Assembly (NCBI GenBank): GCA_910580205.1
Contig: CAJTVP010000006.1
Span: 1 to 64,000, forward strand
Source: an uncultured Eggerthellaceae bacterium
Lineage (GTDB): Bacteria > Actinomycetota > Coriobacteriia > Coriobacteriales > Eggerthellaceae
Reading direction: 5' to 3'
DNA: 64,000 nt
The position numbers and the translations under genes were made by a program. Below, in pieces: positions 1 through 9,152 of the stretch (its first letter is position 1; the number at the start of each line of letters is the position of its first letter). Under the pieces are notes generated by a model. The model made no database searches. It worked only from the letters and a program-made list of their open reading frames with translations, and was not told the DNA's origin.

Positions 1-70
1 TGATTGAGAATCCGGGTTGGAGCAGCCTTCGCAACACCCGGAGCGACCCGGTACGGCGGGTGTTTCAATG

Positions 71-106
71 AATGGCGTTGGCGGCGGTCTTCCGCCAACG
101 CGCATT
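71..106 (-). terminator. Hairpin terminator after the DUF1846 gene
   Basis: A strong 10-base-pair stem (75-84 paired with 92-101) with a 7-base loop lies about 15 bases beyond the stop codon of the leftward DUF1846 gene. The outer bases AATG and CATT can extend the stem with one bulge. There is no long U run on the - strand, so it is a hairpin-type rather than a textbook intrinsic terminator. Confidence 0.55.
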
Positions 107-116
107 TTCAAGGCGG

Positions 117-1598
117 TTACCGATGGTAGTAACCCAGGGATTCGAACTTCGGTTCGCAGCAGATGTTGATGCCCAGACGCCGGTAGAGCTTCTCGTCCGT
201 GCCAGAGATGATGACGGAGAAGTACGCGTCGCAGCCCTTGAGCTTGTCCGCGTTGTCGATCAGCTGCTCCGCCAACGGGTTCTGCGCAGAGCTCACCGAA
301 AGCGCCAGCAGCGTCTCATCCGAGTGCAGGCGCGGGTTGGTGTTGCCTAGATGCGCCGTCTTCAGGTGGCAGATGGGCTCCAAGACATCGTCTGAGATCA
401 CATCCACGTCATCGGGCACGCCGGAGACGCCCTTGAGCGCGTTCATGAGCAGAGCGGAGGCAGCCCCCAGCAGATTGCCTGTCTTGCCTGTCACCACGGA
501 CCCATCCGGCAGCTCCATGGCGCCAGCGGGTCCTCCCGTCATCTCAGCCTTCAGCAGCGCGGCCGAGCGGGCGGGGGAGAGGTTCGTGTTGATGTTCGCC
601 TCGTTCATGAGGATCTCTATCTTCTCCAGCGCCTTCTCTCCGGCACCGGTGCGCTTCACCTCGGTGGCGGCCGTGAAGTAGCGCCGCACGATCTCCGATT
701 CGGCGGCCTGGCGGCACGCTTCGTCATCAGAGATGGCGTAGCCCGCCATGTTCACGCCCATATCCGTGGGGCTCTTGTAGGGGCATTCGCCCATGATGCG
801 CTCCATGGTGGAACGGAGCACGGGGAAGATGTCCACGTCGCGGTTGTAATTCACCGTTGACGTTCCGTAGGCCTCCAGGTGGAACGGGTCGATGATGTTG
901 TTGTCATCCAGATCAGCCGTGGCGGCCTCATAGGCGATGTTCACGGGGTGCGTGAGCGGCAGATTCCACACTGGGAACGTCTCGTACTTGGCGTATCCGG
1001 CCACGACTCCGCGCTTGAATTCGTGGTAGAGCTGGGAGAGGCACGTGGCCATCTTGCCCGACCCCGGGCCCGGCGCGGTGATGACCACGAGCGGCCGGGA
1101 CGTTTCGATGAAATCGTTCTTCCCGAAGCCCTCGTCTGACACGATCTTGTCTATGTCATGGGGGTATCCGGCTATGGGGTAGTGCAGGTAGCTCACGATG
1201 CCCATATCGGTGATGCGTCGGCGGAACGCGTCCGCATCCGGCTGGTTCTCGTAGCGCGTGATGACCACGCTGCCCACCATGAAGCCCATGGAGCGGAAGA
1301 TGTCCATGAGGCGCAGCACGTCTTCGTCGTAGGTGATGCCCAGATCCCCGCGCACCTTGGACTTCTCGATGTCATTCGCGTTGATGACGATGACGATCTC
1401 AACATCGTCCGCCATGGATTGAAGCATGCGGATCTTCGTGTCCGGCTCGAATCCGGGCAGCACGCGGGAGGCGTGGTAGTCGTCGAAGAGCTTCCCGCCG
1501 AACTCCAGGTAGAGCTTGCCGCCGAAACGGGAGATGCGCTCTTTGATGCGCTCGGCCTGGAGATCGATGTATTTCTCGTTGTTGAACCCGATTTTCAT
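117..1598 (-). CDS. DUF1846 (UPF0371) family protein
   Basis: This 493-residue protein has the characteristic N-terminus of the DUF1846/UPF0371 family (MKIGFNNEKYIDLQAERI) and the usual family length. Residues around 170-180 hold a glycine-rich GPGSGKMAT segment that looks like a P-loop but lacks the Ser/Thr after Lys. The family is common in anaerobic Firmicutes and Actinobacteria; structures exist but no reaction is firmly assigned, so none is claimed here. The start ATG follows a GGAGG-like site (GGGAGGTTCC). It is transcribed alone, divergently from pyrG, from a promoter in the shared 169-base gap, and is followed by a hairpin terminator. Confidence 0.85.
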   Translation of the reverse strand: MKIGFNNEKYIDLQAERIKERISRFGGKLYLEFGGKLFDDYHASRVLPGFEPDTKIRMLQSMADDVEIVIVINANDIEKSKVRGDLGITYDEDVLRLMDIFRSMGFMVGSVVITRYENQPDADAFRRRITDMGIVSYLHYPIAGYPHDIDKIVSDEGFGKNDFIETSRPLVVITAPGPGSGKMATCLSQLYHEFKRGVVAGYAKYETFPVWNLPLTHPVNIAYEAATADLDDNNIIDPFHLEAYGTSTVNYNRDVDIFPVLRSTMERIMGECPYKSPTDMGVNMAGYAISDDEACRQAAESEIVRRYFTAATEVKRTGAGEKALEKIEILMNEANINTNLSPARSAALLKAEMTGGPAGAMELPDGSVVTGKTGNLLGAASALLMNALKGVSGVPDDVDVISDDVLEPICHLKTAHLGNTNPRLHSDETLLALSVSSAQNPLAEQLIDNADKLKGCDAYFSVIISGTDEKLYRRLGINICCEPKFESLGYYHR

Positions 1599-1646
1599 GG
1601 AACCTCCCGCACGGACGCATCCACGCTGCCTTCGCTTGTTCTCCTG

Positions 1647-1677
1647 ATTATATCCGTGTTGCGGTGGTCTGTTTCAA
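1647..1677 (-). promoter_or_regulatory. Promoter of the DUF1846 gene
   Basis: On the - strand TTGAAA (1677-1672) is followed after 19 bases by a consensus TATAAT (1652-1647). The spacer is 1-2 bases longer than ideal. It leaves a 5' leader of about 40 bases before the start codon at 1598. Confidence 0.55.
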
Positions 1678-1767
1678 CGGTGTAAAAGCGCGTGTGCGTG
1701 ACCGAGCGAACGGGTGGCACGGTATAGACTGGACGCAGCACGAAAGCGCGGGGGACGGAGGCAGTGC

Positions 1768-3372
1768 GTGGCCAGATTCATCTTCGTGACCGGGGGCGTG
1801 GTCTCCTCTCTGGGGAAGGGCATCACCGCCGCATCGCTGGGGCACCTCTTGAAAGCGCGGGGCTACCGCGTGACCATGCAGAAGATGGACCCGTATCTGA
1901 ACGTGGACCCCGGCACCATGAGCCCGTTCCAGCACGGCGAGGTCTTCGTCACCGAAGACGGCCATGAGGGAGACCTCGACCTGGGCCACTACGAGCGCTT
2001 CATCGACGAGAACCTCACGCGCGAATCCAACTTCACCCAAGGCTCCATCTATCAGAGCCTCATCACCCAGGAGCGCCATGGGGATTTCCTGGGCGGCACG
2101 GTGCAGGTCATCCCGCACGTGACCGAGGCCATCAAGGAGCGGCTGCGGCTCATCGCCGAGCAGTCCCAGGCCGACATCGTCATCACGGAGATCGGCGGCA
2201 CCATCGGGGACATCGAATCGCTCCCGTTCATCGAAGCCGCGCGCCAGTTCAAGAAGGAGCACGGCCAGGGGGAGGTCCTGTTCGTCCACGTGACGCTCGT
2301 GCCCTATATCGCCGCGGCGCACGAGGTGAAGACGAAGCCCACGCAGCACTCCGTGAAAGAGCTGCGCTCCCTGGGCGTGCAGCCGGACTTCATCGTCTGC
2401 CGCTCCGACCATGAGATCACGGCCCCCGTCCGGGAGAAGATCGCGCTGTTCTGCGACGTGGCGCCGGAGGAGGTCATCGCGTGCACGGACGCGCCCGTGA
2501 TCTACGAGGTGCCCATCACCCTCTACGAGCAGGGCTTCGACGCCATGGTGCTGAACCGCATGGGCCTGCCGCCGAACCGGGCGGACCTGACCCGCCTTCG
2601 CCGTTTTTTGGACGATATGGAGGCGTGCGAAGAGGTGGTGCGCGTGGCGGTAGTGGGCAAGTACACGCAGCTGCCGGATGCCTATCTGTCCGTGCTGGAA
2701 GCGCTCAAGCACGCGGGCGTGGCCGAAGGCGCGGAGGTGGACATCACGCTCGTGGACGGCGAAGAGCTTGACGAGAACAACGCTGAGGAGGTGCTGGGCG
2801 TCTTCGACGGCATCCTGGTTCCGGGCGGGTTCGGCCAGCGCGCCTTCGAGGGGAAGATCTGCGCCGCCGCCTACGCGCGCACCCATGAGGTTCCGTATCT
2901 GGGCATCTGCCTGGGGCTGCAAGCGGCGGTCTGCGAATTCGCGCGCAACGTGGCGGGGATAGGCGGAGCCACATCCGCGGAGTTCGATCCGGATGCGGCG
3001 GACCCGGTGGTCGCGCTCATGCCGTCCCAGGTGCAGGTGACGGACAAAGGGGCCACCATGCGCCTGGGGGCGTATCCCTGCAAGCTCACGGCTGGCTCCC
3101 GCGTGGAGGCGGCCTACGGCTCCGAGCTCATCTATGAGCGCCATCGCCACCGCTTCGAGGTGAACAACGCTTATCGCGACCGGCTGGCTGAGGCGGGCTT
3201 GGGGATCACGGGGCTCTCCCCCGACGAGCGGCTGGTGGAGATGGTGGAGCTGCCGGAGCACCCTTGGTATGTGTGCACGCAGGCCCATCCAGAGTTCAAG
3301 AGCCGCCCCACGCGCCCTCATCCGCTGTTCGTCGGGTTCATCGCCGCGGCCAAAGAGCACGGATGCAGCTGA
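1768..3372 (+). CDS. pyrG: CTP synthase
   Basis: The 534-residue protein makes CTP from UTP, ATP and glutamine in the cytoplasm. The N-terminal synthase half starts with the family signature FIFVTGGVVSSLGKGI and the nucleotide-binding GKG. The C-terminal class-I glutamine amidotransferase half has the nucleophile in GICLG (about Cys381) and the HPEF motif with the catalytic His and Glu. A GTG start at 1768 is chosen because GGGGACGGAGG lies just upstream and the conserved N-terminus begins there; an upstream in-frame start at 1714 would add a non-conserved extension. Its last 10 bases overlap xerD. Confidence 0.97.
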   Translation: MARFIFVTGGVVSSLGKGITAASLGHLLKARGYRVTMQKMDPYLNVDPGTMSPFQHGEVFVTEDGHEGDLDLGHYERFIDENLTRESNFTQGSIYQSLITQERHGDFLGGTVQVIPHVTEAIKERLRLIAEQSQADIVITEIGGTIGDIESLPFIEAARQFKKEHGQGEVLFVHVTLVPYIAAAHEVKTKPTQHSVKELRSLGVQPDFIVCRSDHEITAPVREKIALFCDVAPEEVIACTDAPVIYEVPITLYEQGFDAMVLNRMGLPPNRADLTRLRRFLDDMEACEEVVRVAVVGKYTQLPDAYLSVLEALKHAGVAEGAEVDITLVDGEELDENNAEEVLGVFDGILVPGGFGQRAFEGKICAAAYARTHEVPYLGICLGLQAAVCEFARNVAGIGGATSAEFDPDAADPVVALMPSQVQVTDKGATMRLGAYPCKLTAGSRVEAAYGSELIYERHRHRFEVNNAYRDRLAEAGLGITGLSPDERLVEMVELPEHPWYVCTQAHPEFKSRPTRPHPLFVGFIAAAKEHGCS

Positions 3373-4277
3373 CCGAGGCGAAAGAGGAATACCTGCTCTA
3401 CCTGCGCATAGAGCGCGGGTTGGCGGCGAACACGCTGGCAGAGTACAAGCGGGATCTGGACCGGTATCTGGCGTTTCTGGACGCGGCGGGCGTGGCGGAT
3501 CCGGATGCCGTCACGCCAGATGAGGTGGCGGGTTTCCAGCAGTCGCTCCTGCTTGAGGGGCAGTCAGCGGCCACGGCGAAGCGGCGCATGTCCGCGGTGA
3601 AGGGCTTCCACCGGTTCTGCCTGCAAGAAGGATTCGCGCGGAAGAATCCCACTGCTCCCGTGCGCATGCCGAAGACGCCAGACCGCCTGCCGGACGTGAT
3701 CTCCATCGAAGACGCGTGCCGCCTTCTGGATGGCTTATCCGGCACGCGCCCCCAGGATCTGCGGGACCGCGCCATCTTGGAAGCGCTCTATGGCTGCGGC
3801 CTGCGCGTGAGCGAGGCGTGCAGCCTGGACGTGCAGAACGTCTCTTTGGAGGAGGGGTTCTTGCGCGTGTTCGGCAAGGGATCGAAGGAGCGTCTGGTGC
3901 CCATCTCCGGCACGGCCGCCACCGCCCTTGAGGAGTATCTGAAAGACGGCCGTCCGGCGCTTTCGATGCATGGGCGCGCTCCCACCCCGGATGATCTTTC
4001 CGCCGTGTTCCTGAATCAGCGCGGACGGCGGCTCACCCGCCAGGGGCTCTTCAAGATCGTGGGCGCGGCGGGGGAGGCGGCGGGCATCCGGAAACTGCAC
4101 CCGCACACCCTTCGCCATTCGTTCGCCACTCACATGCTCTCCGGCGGGGCTGATCTGCGCATGATCCAAGAGATCTTGGGTCATGCGGACATCTCCACCA
4201 CCCAGATCTACACCCATGTGGATCGGGCGCATCTGGCTGAGGAATACCGCGCCGCCCATCCCCGCGCATCCTGGTGA
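3363..4277 (+). CDS. xerD: Site-specific tyrosine recombinase XerD
   Basis: A 304-residue tyrosine recombinase expected to act at dif with XerC to resolve chromosome dimers. The N-terminal SAM-like core-binding domain (LTEAKEEYLLYLRIERGLA) is followed by the catalytic domain with Arg148 (GCGLRVSEACSL), the HxxR pair in HTLRHSFATHML, and the LGHADISTTQIYTHV segment with the His and the Tyr nucleophile. Arg148 falls at the same number as in E. coli XerD. The ATG at 3363 lies inside the end of pyrG, giving a 10-base overlap and probable translational coupling. XerC cannot be wholly excluded, but the motif spacing and the lack of phage neighbours favour the housekeeping XerD role. Confidence 0.92.
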   Translation: MQLTEAKEEYLLYLRIERGLAANTLAEYKRDLDRYLAFLDAAGVADPDAVTPDEVAGFQQSLLLEGQSAATAKRRMSAVKGFHRFCLQEGFARKNPTAPVRMPKTPDRLPDVISIEDACRLLDGLSGTRPQDLRDRAILEALYGCGLRVSEACSLDVQNVSLEEGFLRVFGKGSKERLVPISGTAATALEEYLKDGRPALSMHGRAPTPDDLSAVFLNQRGRRLTRQGLFKIVGAAGEAAGIRKLHPHTLRHSFATHMLSGGADLRMIQEILGHADISTTQIYTHVDRAHLAEEYRAAHPRASW

Positions 4278-4339
4278 AGCGCATCGCGGAAGGGGCGTGG
4301 CGTCTGAGCATCCATGAGAAGCAAGGTCACGCGCGCCTA

Positions 4340-4348
4340 TGCTACAAT
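4340..4348 (+). promoter_or_regulatory. Extended -10 promoter of the mre operon
   Basis: TG-C-TACAAT forms an extended -10 element 43 bases before the mreB start codon. No recognisable -35 hexamer sits 17 bases upstream, as expected for an extended -10 promoter. Confidence 0.5.
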
Positions 4349-4391
4349 TCTGTCCAAACTGCACACTCTTAACTGAGAGGGCGAAGCATCC

Positions 4392-5447
4392 ATGCCGCTT
4401 CTTGACCGGTTCTCAGGCTTCGGAGGGAGCATGGCCACGGACATGGCCATCGACCTTGGGACTGCGAACACGCTTGTCGCCATAACCGGCGAAGGGATCG
4501 TCATCAACGAACCCTCCGTCGTCGCCATAGAGAAGAGCACCCATCGCGTGCTGGCCGTGGGCCATGAGGCCAAGAACATGATCAACCATACGCCCGACGC
4601 GTTCAGCGCGGAACATCCGCTGCGCGACGGCGTGATCGCGGACTATGACGTGACCGAGGCCATGTTGTCCGCCTTCATCAACAAGGCCACGGAGCGCAAG
4701 TATCCCTGGCAGGCCAAGCCGCGCATCGTCATCTGCATCCCTTGTGGCGCCACCTCCGTTGAGAAGCGCGCTGTGTTCGAGGCGGCCATCCAAGCAGGCG
4801 CCAAGCAAGCCTACCTCATCGAAGAGCCCATGGCAGCGGCCATGGGCGCTGATCTGCCCGTGACCGAGCCCACCGGATCCATGGTGGTGGACATCGGCGG
4901 CGGCACCACGGAAGTGGCCGTGATCTCCCTGGGCGGCATCGTGTCGTCTTCGTCTCTGCGCTTGGCGGGCAACCGTCTGGACGAGGCCATCGCCATGCAT
5001 CTGCGCGACCTTCTGGGCATCAAGATCGGCGAGCGCACCGCAGAGGTCATCAAGATCAAGATCGGCAGCGTGCTGCCCTTCGAAGATGGCCGGGAGCGGG
5101 ACATGATCATCTCAGGCCAGGATGTCTACACCGAACAGCCCAAAGAGGTCACCATCCAGTCCGAAGACGTGCGCGCCGCGCTTCAAGCGCCCATCGAAGA
5201 GATGGTGCTCCATATCAAAGACACCTTCAAGACCACGAACCCGGACCTGGCTTCCGACATCATCCAGAACGGCATCCTGCTCACAGGCGGTGGCGGCCTG
5301 CTCTCCGGCCTTGACCGCTATCTGACCGACCAGCTGGAGATCCCCGTTTGGGTGAGCGAAACGGCGCTCACCAACGTGGTGTCCGGTTGCCTCAAGGTGC
5401 TCGAGACGCCCACGGCGCTCAAGCAGACGCTCATGAGGTCCAAATAG
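4392..5447 (+). CDS. mreB: Rod-shape-determining actin-like protein MreB
   Basis: A 351-residue bacterial actin of the MreB/Mbl family. It shows the phosphate-1 loop (MAIDLGTANTLVA), the phosphate-2 loop (VVDIGGGTTEVAVISLGG) and the C-terminal adenosine motif (LLTGGGGLLSGL). MreB filaments under the membrane position the elongation machinery. It is the first gene of mreB-mreC-mreD-pbp2-rodA, which runs with gaps of at most 29 bases. An AGAGGG ribosome site precedes the ATG. The N-terminus has about ten extra residues before the usual start, so a start at the internal ATG 4431 is also possible. Confidence 0.96.
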   Translation: MPLLDRFSGFGGSMATDMAIDLGTANTLVAITGEGIVINEPSVVAIEKSTHRVLAVGHEAKNMINHTPDAFSAEHPLRDGVIADYDVTEAMLSAFINKATERKYPWQAKPRIVICIPCGATSVEKRAVFEAAIQAGAKQAYLIEEPMAAAMGADLPVTEPTGSMVVDIGGGTTEVAVISLGGIVSSSSLRLAGNRLDEAIAMHLRDLLGIKIGERTAEVIKIKIGSVLPFEDGRERDMIISGQDVYTEQPKEVTIQSEDVRAALQAPIEEMVLHIKDTFKTTNPDLASDIIQNGILLTGGGGLLSGLDRYLTDQLEIPVWVSETALTNVVSGCLKVLETPTALKQTLMRSK

Positions 5448-5476
5448 CCCCTATGCCGGGTGGCGTGTAAGATACC

Positions 5477-6460
5477 GTGGCGCTGAGCTTCAAAGACGCG
5501 AATCCCCGCATCCCGCGCGTGATAGCGGGCGCGTTGCTGGCCATCTCCGTGGTGATGATCGCCGTCTATGGCATCGAAGGCGGGGAAGGGCCGCTCCATC
5601 GCGCCCAAGCTTCCATCCATGGGCTGTTCGCCCCTTTGGAATCCGTCGGCGCGAACTTCGGGGCGGCGGCCGATGACGCTGAGGACGCCGTCTCTGACAT
5701 GACCGCCTCCGAAGACACGCTCTCCGCCCTTCGCGACCGCAACGCAGAGCTCACGCGCCTGCTCACCCAAGCCGAAGAGTACCGCCTGGAATCCGAGCGT
5801 TTGCAGGGCCTTCTGGAGCTCAAGGACATCTACAAGATCGAAGGCGTGAGCGCGCGGGTGATCGGGCGGTCCACGGATGGGTGGAATCAGACCATAACGC
5901 TGGACGCCGGCACGGATGAGGGCGTGGAAGCGGGGCTCACGGTCATGGGACCTTACGGCGTGATCGGGCAGGTGATGGAGGCTTCCTCTTCATCGTCTGT
6001 GGTGCGCTTGCTCTCCGACCCCAACTCCGGCGTGGCGGCGCTCGTGCAATCGAGCCGGGTGGAAGGCATCGTGCGCGGCTCTCTCACCGGCGCTCTCTAT
6101 CTTGAGAACGTGGATGCGGATGCCACGGTGAACACGGGTGACGTGGTCCTCACGAGCGGGCTGGGAGGCAGCTTCACCAAGGGGCTTCTGATCGGCACAG
6201 TGGTGCGCGTGGAGGGGAACGCGAACGACGGCACGCGCAGGATCGTGGTGACGCCGAACGAGCAAGCGGGCGCCCTGGAAGAGGTCATGGTCGTGTTCAG
6301 CGCGGCTGCCAGCGTTTCAACCAGCTCATCGGCAAGCGCGGCGAACGGCGGCCAGGCAGGCGCTTCCGCCACCGCGGAGGAGGGCGGCGTCTCAAGCGCT
6401 GCATCCAACGGCGCTTCCAACAACTCCGCCGCCAGCGGCTCTGCAGGCGGTGAGGGCTGA
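5477..6460 (+). CDS. mreC: Rod-shape-determining protein MreC
   Basis: A 327-residue bitopic membrane protein linking MreB to the periplasmic wall enzymes. One membrane helix lies near residues 14-32 (VIAGALLAISVVMIAVYGI). A coiled coil follows around 70-115, and then the two beta-barrel lobes with the conserved run RVIGRSTDGWNQTITLDAGTDEGV and VMGPYGVIGQV. The last 50 residues are a Ser/Ala/Gly-rich tail, an addition to the family core. GTG start; its TGA overlaps the ATG of mreD by one base. Confidence 0.95.
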   Translation: MALSFKDANPRIPRVIAGALLAISVVMIAVYGIEGGEGPLHRAQASIHGLFAPLESVGANFGAAADDAEDAVSDMTASEDTLSALRDRNAELTRLLTQAEEYRLESERLQGLLELKDIYKIEGVSARVIGRSTDGWNQTITLDAGTDEGVEAGLTVMGPYGVIGQVMEASSSSSVVRLLSDPNSGVAALVQSSRVEGIVRGSLTGALYLENVDADATVNTGDVVLTSGLGGSFTKGLLIGTVVRVEGNANDGTRRIVVTPNEQAGALEEVMVVFSAAASVSTSSSASAANGGQAGASATAEEGGVSSAASNGASNNSAASGSAGGEG

Positions 6461-6969
6461 TGCGCGACGTGGGGATCCAGGTCGCCTGCGCCATCGTGGT
6501 GGTGCTCTTGCAGGCCGTGGCCGCCCCGTATCTGGAGATCGGGTACGCCATGCCGAACTTCGCCTTAGCGCTGGCGGTGGCCTACCCTCTGGCCTGCCGC
6601 GACCCGCACGTCATCATCATGCCGTTCTGCGTCGGGCTCATCTTCGACCTTCTGGGCTCGGGTCCCGTGGGCGCGTTCGCCTTCCTCTGCTTGCTCTCAA
6701 GCCTTTTGGCCGCGCAGCTGGCGGAGCGCCTGGACAACGACACCATCTTCATCCCGTTGGCGGTCCTTTGCGCCACCATTCTCCTGGCTCAGATCCTCTA
6801 TGCCATCTTCTACGTGGCGTGCGGCTGGGATGTGGGTTTGGGGGAGGCGCTGCTTTGGCGCTCCCTCCCAGGGTGGCTCTATGATACCGTGATAGCCGTG
6901 ATACTGTACCTGATCCTGAGGTCGATCATGGCGCGCCAACAGCGCAAAGATGACATGGCGGCGCTTTGA
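6460..6969 (+). CDS. mreD: Rod-shape-determining membrane protein MreD
   Basis: A 169-residue, strongly hydrophobic protein with about five membrane segments, the normal size and topology for MreD, placed directly between mreC and the elongation transpeptidase. The sequence is weakly conserved in the family, so the call rests on length, topology and position. It starts inside the mreC stop codon (TGATG). Confidence 0.88.
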   Translation: MRDVGIQVACAIVVVLLQAVAAPYLEIGYAMPNFALALAVAYPLACRDPHVIIMPFCVGLIFDLLGSGPVGAFAFLCLLSSLLAAQLAERLDNDTIFIPLAVLCATILLAQILYAIFYVACGWDVGLGEALLWRSLPGWLYDTVIAVILYLILRSIMARQQRKDDMAAL

Positions 6970-6994
6970 TCGGCAGATTGAAGGTCCAAGCTCC

Positions 6995-9148
6995 ATGACG
7001 CTCGCCATCATCGCAGGCATCATCACCGCCGTTCTGGTCATCGGCTGCGTGCTGGTCTATTTCGCCATGCGCAAAGGTGATGGAGCGCCGCCCTCTGACG
7101 ATGGTCTGGGGATGCAGCTCACGAACGTGAAGGTGGGCTTGGATGGCGCGGCGGGAGAGTCGGACGGCGCTTCTTCGGTCACGGTCAATGCCGAAGAGGA
7201 GAAAGCGAAAGCCCCCGACACCTTCACCCGGCGGTTTTTGGCACTTGGCGGCCTGGCGGCCGCGGTGTTCGCCGCTTTGACCGCGCGCATCTGGACGCTT
7301 CAAGTCAAAAGCGGGCAGGGCTACACCAAAGAAGCGGAGGAGAACCTGCTCACGACCGTCTCCACCCCGGCGCCGCGCGGCTGCATCTATGACGCCTATG
7401 GCCGCGAATTGGTCACGAACCGCTCCAGCCAGACGGTGATGGCGGAGCCCACGGCAGCCGAAGACGCGGACACGGTCTTGCGCCTGGCCGCTGTGCTCTC
7501 CCTGCCCGCGCCCATCGTCCGCCAGCGCATCCAAGACTCCTCAACGGGCGCTCAGAGTCAGCGCATGGTGGCTGATGACGTGCGCCTGCGGGACGTGGCG
7601 TTCATCTCCGAGCATCCCGATGCGTTCCCCGGCATCTCCGTGGAGACGCGCACGGTGCGCGAATACCATTTCGGCGCTTTGGGCGCGCATGTGCTGGGGT
7701 ACACGGGCACCCCCACGGAAGATGAGCTTTCCCAGGCCACGCGAGGGCGCAACATCCAGAGCACGGACACCATAGGGAAGAGCGGCGTGGAGCGCTCCTA
7801 TGACGCCGTGCTTTCAGGGGATCAGGGGGAGCGCCGCATGATGGTGGATGCGGGCGGTTCGGTGGTGGCGGTGATCGCGGAGACGGAGCCGAAGAAGGGC
7901 TCGGACATCTATCTCACCCTGGATGCCTATGCGCAGGGCGTGGCCGATCAGGCGCTGGCGGATCAGATCGCCCCTCTTGGGGACATCGGCACGGGAAAGG
8001 GCATCGCGGGCGCGGTGGTGGCCATGAACGTGAAGGATGGCTCCATCCCGGTCATGGCCAGCTACCCCACCTTCGACCCGTCTTATTTCACCAACGGCAT
8101 CCCGCAGGACCTGTGGGATCTGTACAACACCGAAGAATCCGGAGCGCCCATGGTGAACCGCACGGTGAACGGCCAGTACGCGCCAGCGTCCACCTTCAAG
8201 GCGTTCACCTCCATGGCGGCTTTGGAGTACGGCTTCGCTGACTATGAGAGCACTTGGGAGTGCGGCGGCGTCTGGGACGGATTCGGCAGCGGGGACATCC
8301 AGCGGTGCTGGGACAAGCGCGGCCACGGCATCATGGATCTCCATGACGGCATCGTGAACTCGTGCGATGTCGTGTTCTATGAGATCGCGAAGGCGTTCTA
8401 CGACCATGGTCCCGACGGCTCCGGCGAGATATCCGAAACGGCGCTCCAAGAATACCTCCAGCTCTATCGGTTCGGCAGCCCCACGGGGATAGACCTGCCG
8501 GATGAATCCACCGGTCGCATCCCCACGCCGGAATGGAAGGCGGAGCAGTGGAAGAACATCCCCTCTGAGGCCTACTGGCGCGGTGGCGACTACACGAACA
8601 TGATCATCGGCCAGGGAGACGTCCTCATCTCTCCCTTGCAGCTGGTGGTGGCCTATGGCGCCATCGCCACGGGCAAGCTTTTGAAGCCGCACCTTTTGAA
8701 AGAGGTGCGCAACGGAGAGAATGAAGTGGTCACGGTGGTGGAGCCTGAGGTGCTGGCTGAGCCGGAAGTGAACCAGGAGCATCTGGATTACGTGCGGGAA
8801 TCCCTCCATGACATGATCGCGGAGAGCCATGACGCGTGGCCTTCCTTCGCTGCGCGCGGCCTGGACGCTGCGGGCAAATCCGGCACGGCTGAGCATACCG
8901 ACCGTTTGGCTGATGCGTGGTTCGTGGCCTATGCGCCTTATGAGGATCCGAAATACGTGGTCGCATGCATGATCGAACAGGGGGATTCCGGCGCCAAGGT
9001 GGCCGGCCCCATCGTCGCGAAGGTCTTGGCCGCGCTTTTCGAAGGGGAAGGCGGCAACACCGAGGATCTGGAAGTGGCTCAGATCAGCGGCTCGTCCGGC
9101 AAGTCGGTGGCTGTGGAGACGGGCGCCAGCTCGGAGAGGACGGACTAG
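6995..9148 (+). CDS. mrdA: Penicillin-binding protein 2 (elongation transpeptidase)
   Basis: A class B penicillin-binding protein of 717 residues that cross-links peptidoglycan during elongation with RodA. The active-site motifs are SxxK at about Ser399 (PASTFKAF), SxN-type SCD near 456 and KSGT near 628; the N-terminal part has the pedestal motif APRGCIYDAYGRELVTN. Unusually there are two hydrophobic N-terminal helices, near residues 2-24 and about 82-97, separated by roughly 60 Ala/Glu/Asp-rich residues, where one helix is normal. The ATG at 6995 with AAGGT upstream is preferred to an earlier ATG at 6950 inside mreD, which has no visible ribosome site. Confidence 0.93.
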   Translation: MTLAIIAGIITAVLVIGCVLVYFAMRKGDGAPPSDDGLGMQLTNVKVGLDGAAGESDGASSVTVNAEEEKAKAPDTFTRRFLALGGLAAAVFAALTARIWTLQVKSGQGYTKEAEENLLTTVSTPAPRGCIYDAYGRELVTNRSSQTVMAEPTAAEDADTVLRLAAVLSLPAPIVRQRIQDSSTGAQSQRMVADDVRLRDVAFISEHPDAFPGISVETRTVREYHFGALGAHVLGYTGTPTEDELSQATRGRNIQSTDTIGKSGVERSYDAVLSGDQGERRMMVDAGGSVVAVIAETEPKKGSDIYLTLDAYAQGVADQALADQIAPLGDIGTGKGIAGAVVAMNVKDGSIPVMASYPTFDPSYFTNGIPQDLWDLYNTEESGAPMVNRTVNGQYAPASTFKAFTSMAALEYGFADYESTWECGGVWDGFGSGDIQRCWDKRGHGIMDLHDGIVNSCDVVFYEIAKAFYDHGPDGSGEISETALQEYLQLYRFGSPTGIDLPDESTGRIPTPEWKAEQWKNIPSEAYWRGGDYTNMIIGQGDVLISPLQLVVAYGAIATGKLLKPHLLKEVRNGENEVVTVVEPEVLAEPEVNQEHLDYVRESLHDMIAESHDAWPSFAARGLDAAGKSGTAEHTDRLADAWFVAYAPYEDPKYVVACMIEQGDSGAKVAGPIVAKVLAALFEGEGGNTEDLEVAQISGSSGKSVAVETGASSERTD

Positions 9149-9152
9149 GCCG

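Noticed and set aside
1648..3360. 570-codon open frame antisense to pyrG
   Set aside because: It is a shadow of GC-rich codon usage. The + strand frame is a complete CTP synthase; the antisense product has a His/Arg/Ala-rich composition with no domain.
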